Source: Terriglobales bacterium
GTDB lineage: Bacteria > Acidobacteriota > Terriglobia > Terriglobales > Gp1-AA117
Length of the DNA stretch: 6,534 nt
NCBI GenBank assembly: GCA_030150795.1
Contig: JASLFF010000365.1
Coordinates: 1 to 6,534 of the forward strand
Direction: 5' to 3'
Part shown: piece by piece, positions 3,821 through 6,534 of the stretch
How positions within the stretch are numbered: the stretch's first letter is position 1
How the letters are laid out: each line of letters opens with the position of its first letter
Notes under the pieces: generated by a model
Seen by the model: only the letters and a program-made list of their open reading frames with translations
The model's database searches: none
Told to the model about the DNA's origin: nothing
Made by a program: the position numbers and the translations under genes

Positions 3821-6466
3821 TTAATGGACCCTGATCGTTATGGTTGACGTTGGATTTGATGTGTCGATCCCATCAAAGCTAACGGTGCCTGTCGGCAGCA
3901 ACTGCAAGTTCGTCTGATTGGGCGCGACGATATTTACCGAGACCTTCATGACAGTAACCGGGTTCGCCGCTTTAAGACCGCCCAAGCTGGCAATGCTGCA
4001 GATCACCAGATTGGTATTGATTAATCCCGGAACCGGGGGATTGCATGTGACAGGATTTCCGCTGCCATTTGTAGAGGAAGTGACGCCGGTGATTGCCAGC
4101 ACGCTGTCAATGTTCATGGTGAGTAGCAGGTTATTGGCCTGAACGCCGGTTGTGTTCTGGACCGTCCAAGTCAAAGTCCCTGCTTTTCCGGGATTCAGGC
4201 TAGTGGGCACGCCATTACCGGAAATCGGTACGGAAATTTGCGCCGCGTTGGCCGGTGGAGGCGTTCCGGGAGGCGAAGTGGTGCGGTGTTCCTCCTTGAA
4301 AGTAGTGGATGAGCCCGCCACATCATTTGCAGTGACGCGCGAGGTCAACGTTATTTGGGCTTGCTGCATCTGCACCGCCATATCAATGACAACAACCTGA
4401 CCGGGCGACATATTGCCCAGCGAGCAGGCAACGTTCGTTATGCCGGCACCGCTTGCCGTACATGTCCCTTGCGGCGGCTGAGCCACGATGATGAAAGCTC
4501 CATCCGTGGTGCTTAGAACGTTGTTCACGATCACATTTGTGACCGGGAAGAGCGAGGTGTTTGTGACGGTGACTTCATAGGACACGATGGCCGGAACGGG
4601 ATTCTGCGAAGGCGGTCCCGAAACCAGGATTTTCATTATCGGCACATTCGCGGCCGAAGGTGTGATGGGAGCTGAAGGGGCTGACTCCGCGCCATTTCCG
4701 ATTGAGCTTGTGGCATGCACGGTGAAACTGTACGCCGTGCCATTGGTGAGGCCGGAGACGATTGTATTAACGCTGCTGCTAACCGGGGCGGCAATGGTTG
4801 AACTGATTCCGCTGGGAATCCCGTTTACCAAAGCTGTGACCGTATAACTGGTTACAATCGCGCCATTGCTGTTAACAGGGGCCGTCCAGGAGACAAAGGC
4901 CTGCGTGTCTCCTGCAATTGCAGTGACACCGGTTGGCGCTCCGGGAATTACAGCTCCCAGGGGCACAACATTGCTGTTGGCTGAGAGCGCGCTGGAACCC
5001 TGCGCATTGCTGGCGGACACCTGGAACTGATACGCCACGTTTTGCGCAACATTGAGGTTGGTGGATGTAGGCGGGAAGAGACCGCCCGCAAGCGGCGCGA
5101 CCAGCACATCAGGCAGCAGAAGACCATTGGACGCAAAGCTGTTATGCACCGTGTAGCTGGTGAGCGGCTGCGCAACTTGCGCGGGGCTCCAGCTTACAGT
5201 GGCCGTGGGTAATGAGCCGCCGCCGGTCGCAATCACGTCGAGAGGAGTTCCCGGCGGTCCAGGCGCTGCGGAGGTTTGCGTAGTCTGGAACCATCGACCT
5301 GCGCCGGCTGTGCCAAGCGCGCTGGGATCGTCGCCGGCATACACAATCAAATTAGCGGGATCGGTGCCGTCAATTCCTACAGCGGTGACGTTGGACAGCG
5401 GATTCGCGGACGAGTTGGTGTAAGTCAGCGTGAGAGTCTGACCTGCCGAACCACCGGTAACGTTTCCTACCCATGCCACATCTGTGGGCAAGCCAACATA
5501 AAGATTGTTGCCGTTCATGGCGGGGTAGAACTGATCGCCGGCGAGAGAGGTCGCGCCGATAATCCCTGACAGAGTGAGCTTGATTGTGCCGTTCGTAGAA
5601 GTGCAAGCTGGGTTTGTTCCAATCATGCATACGGTATCAGCATTCGGAATTACGAATACAGATTCAGGGCTGGCGCCCCAGAGGTCGTGCCCCATCCATG
5701 CAAGGCCCGCGCCCACGCGATTATTAGGGATTGTGGCGGCGATCTGCATGAGCTGGCTACAGGTTCCAAAATTAGTAGAGTTAGCGGCTCCCGGATTATT
5801 GAACTTGAGGATCAGCGGGGCCTTGCCGAAGCTAACCCAGAGATTGCCTTGAGGATCGAGAGCGGCAGAGTTGGGGAAGAGCTGCGTTCCCGGGAAACTG
5901 CAACCCGTCTGACCTGCGGGAAATGTACTGGTGGAGGGGCTGCCACCAAGGCTGAAGAGCGAGGTCCGATCCAGCGATCCATTGCCGTTGTCTCCGGAGG
6001 GAAGATAGCTGATTCTGAAAACGCCCTGAGAGACGCGCTGGTTATCGACAAAGTAAAGCAGATTATTCACCGGATCAAGAGCCATCGCTCCGCCCAAAAT
6101 CGCAAAACCCGTAAGGCAAGCGCCGGGGTTGATGGCATACGGCCCCGGAGAATCCAGATCGGGATCCATGCGGCAGAGGCCAGCGGTAGCGTCAGCCACC
6201 CAGAGATGGCGGACCGGTTGATTGGTGATTGGACTTAGAGCTGTGCCATAGAGGACTTGAGCGCCCGTAGGAGCGGTGATGGAACTCGGTGCAGGCGTGC
6301 CGGCAAATTGAATGGTGCTGGTAGTTGGGGTGATGGTGGATTGAGCGTTTGCCGAAAAGGATTCGAAACCAAATAGAAGCGCCATGCAGAACAAAATTAG
6401 CGTGAATTTCACGCCTGCAAAGTTTTTGTTCCGCGCAAAAACTGCAATGCCGATTGATGATTTCAC
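3821..6466 (-). CDS. Large secreted beta-propeller / FN3 / DUF11 protein
   Basis: This is an 881-residue, probably extracellular protein of unknown binding partner. I chose the GTG at 6466 because AGGAAGG lies seven bases upstream. The in-frame ATG at 6508 (895 aa) has no Shine-Dalgarno site and would give an unusually long n-region. The signal peptide has a hydrophobic core at about residues 21-34 (TLILFCMALLFGF) and likely cleavage after SANA. Residues 70-395 look like a beta-propeller, with six strand motifs (HLWVAD, LYFVDN, NLWVSFG, DLWGAS, NLYVGLP, LIVYAGD) about 50-70 residues apart, some preceded by LDP. Two fibronectin III domains follow (about 402-502 and 507-604; hallmarks TVSWSP...AYQFQVSASNAQG and AFVSWTAP...AYSFTVHATSSIG). 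Two DUF11-like domains come last (about 609-731 and 741-879; VSYEVTVTN...CSLGNMSPGQ and LTWTVQNTT...CSIASLGG). The protein is poor in charged residues and rich in Ser, Thr, Asn, Ala and Gly. No LPXTG, PEP-CTERM or transmembrane anchor is visible. An adhesion or matrix role is inferred. Confidence 0.85.
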   Translation of the reverse strand: MKSSIGIAVFARNKNFAGVKFTLILFCMALLFGFESFSANAQSTITPTTSTIQFAGTPAPSSITAPTGAQVLYGTALSPITNQPVRHLWVADATAGLCRMDPDLDSPGPYAINPGACLTGFAILGGAMALDPVNNLLYFVDNQRVSQGVFRISYLPSGDNGNGSLDRTSLFSLGGSPSTSTFPAGQTGCSFPGTQLFPNSAALDPQGNLWVSFGKAPLILKFNNPGAANSTNFGTCSQLMQIAATIPNNRVGAGLAWMGHDLWGASPESVFVIPNADTVCMIGTNPACTSTNGTIKLTLSGIIGATSLAGDQFYPAMNGNNLYVGLPTDVAWVGNVTGGSAGQTLTLTYTNSSANPLSNVTAVGIDGTDPANLIVYAGDDPSALGTAGAGRWFQTTQTSAAPGPPGTPLDVIATGGGSLPTATVSWSPAQVAQPLTSYTVHNSFASNGLLLPDVLVAPLAGGLFPPTSTNLNVAQNVAYQFQVSASNAQGSSALSANSNVVPLGAVIPGAPTGVTAIAGDTQAFVSWTAPVNSNGAIVTSYTVTALVNGIPSGISSTIAAPVSSSVNTIVSGLTNGTAYSFTVHATSSIGNGAESAPSAPITPSAANVPIMKILVSGPPSQNPVPAIVSYEVTVTNTSLFPVTNVIVNNVLSTTDGAFIIVAQPPQGTCTASGAGITNVACSLGNMSPGQVVVIDMAVQMQQAQITLTSRVTANDVAGSSTTFKEEHRTTSPPGTPPPANAAQISVPISGNGVPTSLNPGKAGTLTWTVQNTTGVQANNLLLTMNIDSVLAITGVTSSTNGSGNPVTCNPPVPGLINTNLVICSIASLGGLKAANPVTVMKVSVNIVAPNQTNLQLLPTGTVSFDGIDTSNPTSTITIRVH

Positions 6467-6473
6467 TTTCGTG

Positions 6474-6480
6474 CCTTCCT
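6474..6480 (-). promoter_or_regulatory. Ribosome binding site selecting the GTG start of the large gene
   Basis: On the minus strand AGGAAGG sits seven bases before the GTG at 6466, which is ideal spacing. The competing ATG at 6508 is preceded by CTTCTTTATTTCTTAAATAA, which has no purine-rich site. This is the main reason for annotating an 881- rather than an 895-residue protein. Confidence 0.65.
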
Positions 6481-6507
6481 GTCCCGCAAACCTTGGCCTG
6501 GGGATCA

Positions 6508-6524
6508 TTTATTTAAGAAATAAA
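6508..6524. repeat. AT-rich inverted repeat upstream of the large gene
   Basis: TTTATTT (6508-6514) and AAATAAA (6518-6524) are perfect complements around AAG. They lie about 40-60 bases upstream of the preferred GTG start, so this may be promoter or leader sequence. The window ends at 6534, and no complete -35/-10 pair can be judged. Confidence 0.4.
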
Positions 6525-6534
6525 GAAGGCGTCA

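Noticed and set aside
5687..6238. Plus-strand open frame of 183 codons opposite the propeller region
   Set aside because: It is a shadow of the large minus-strand gene and lacks a ribosome site and any recognisable motif.
6400..6414. Perfect palindrome GCGTGAATTTCACGC
   Set aside because: It lies within the coding region of the large gene's signal peptide, has no second copy, and is short enough to be accidental.
1..6534. Searched for CRISPR repeats, transposase genes, terminal inverted repeats, tRNA or riboswitch-like folds
   Set aside because: No regularly spaced repeats, transposase motifs, cloverleaf with a CCA end, or conserved riboswitch cores were seen by eye.

Overview
The window looks like ordinary chromosomal sequence from a soil-type Gram-negative bacterium. 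The best guess is an Acidobacteriota (Terriglobia/Koribacter-like) genome. This is inferred from the style of the proteins, not from a marker gene: a large low-charge Ser/Thr/Asn/Ala-rich secreted protein with fibronectin III and DUF11 domains, a SurA-type periplasmic chaperone with Pro-rich tails, and a small exported protein of a kind I associate, from memory only, with acidobacterial genomes. No mobile element, CRISPR array, tRNA, rRNA or defence-system gene was found.

Layout from left to right. Positions 2-70 probably hold the last codons of a gene that starts outside the window. Positions 169-729 (+) encode a small exported protein of unknown function. Its stop overlaps by ATGA with a metallophosphoesterase at 726-1649 (+) that carries all five purple acid phosphatase sequence blocks. 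The two form a translationally coupled pair ending at a strong hairpin terminator (1675-1715). Facing them is a SurA/parvulin-like periplasmic foldase gene on the minus strand (1709-2812). A divergent intergenic region of about 255 bases separates it from an exported SixA-like histidine phosphatase (3068-3640, +). That gene ends in a 14-bp hairpin and converges on a large minus-strand gene (3821-6466). The large gene encodes an 881-residue secreted protein with a predicted beta-propeller, two FN3 domains and two DUF11-like domains, and has its own terminator hairpin at 3775-3814.

All five complete genes begin with a Sec-type signal peptide, so the window is a cluster of envelope or extracellular functions. 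These are two unrelated phosphatase folds, one chaperone, one adhesin-like surface or secreted protein and one unknown. The genes do not form one operon, because the strand order is +,+,-,+,-, so a joint pathway is not supported beyond the coupled unknown-phosphatase pair. The points most worth following are the purple-acid-phosphatase signature with its coupled unknown partner, the parvulin domain lacking both conserved histidines, and the propeller-FN3-DUF11 architecture with ten cysteines that can be read as five neighbouring pairs.
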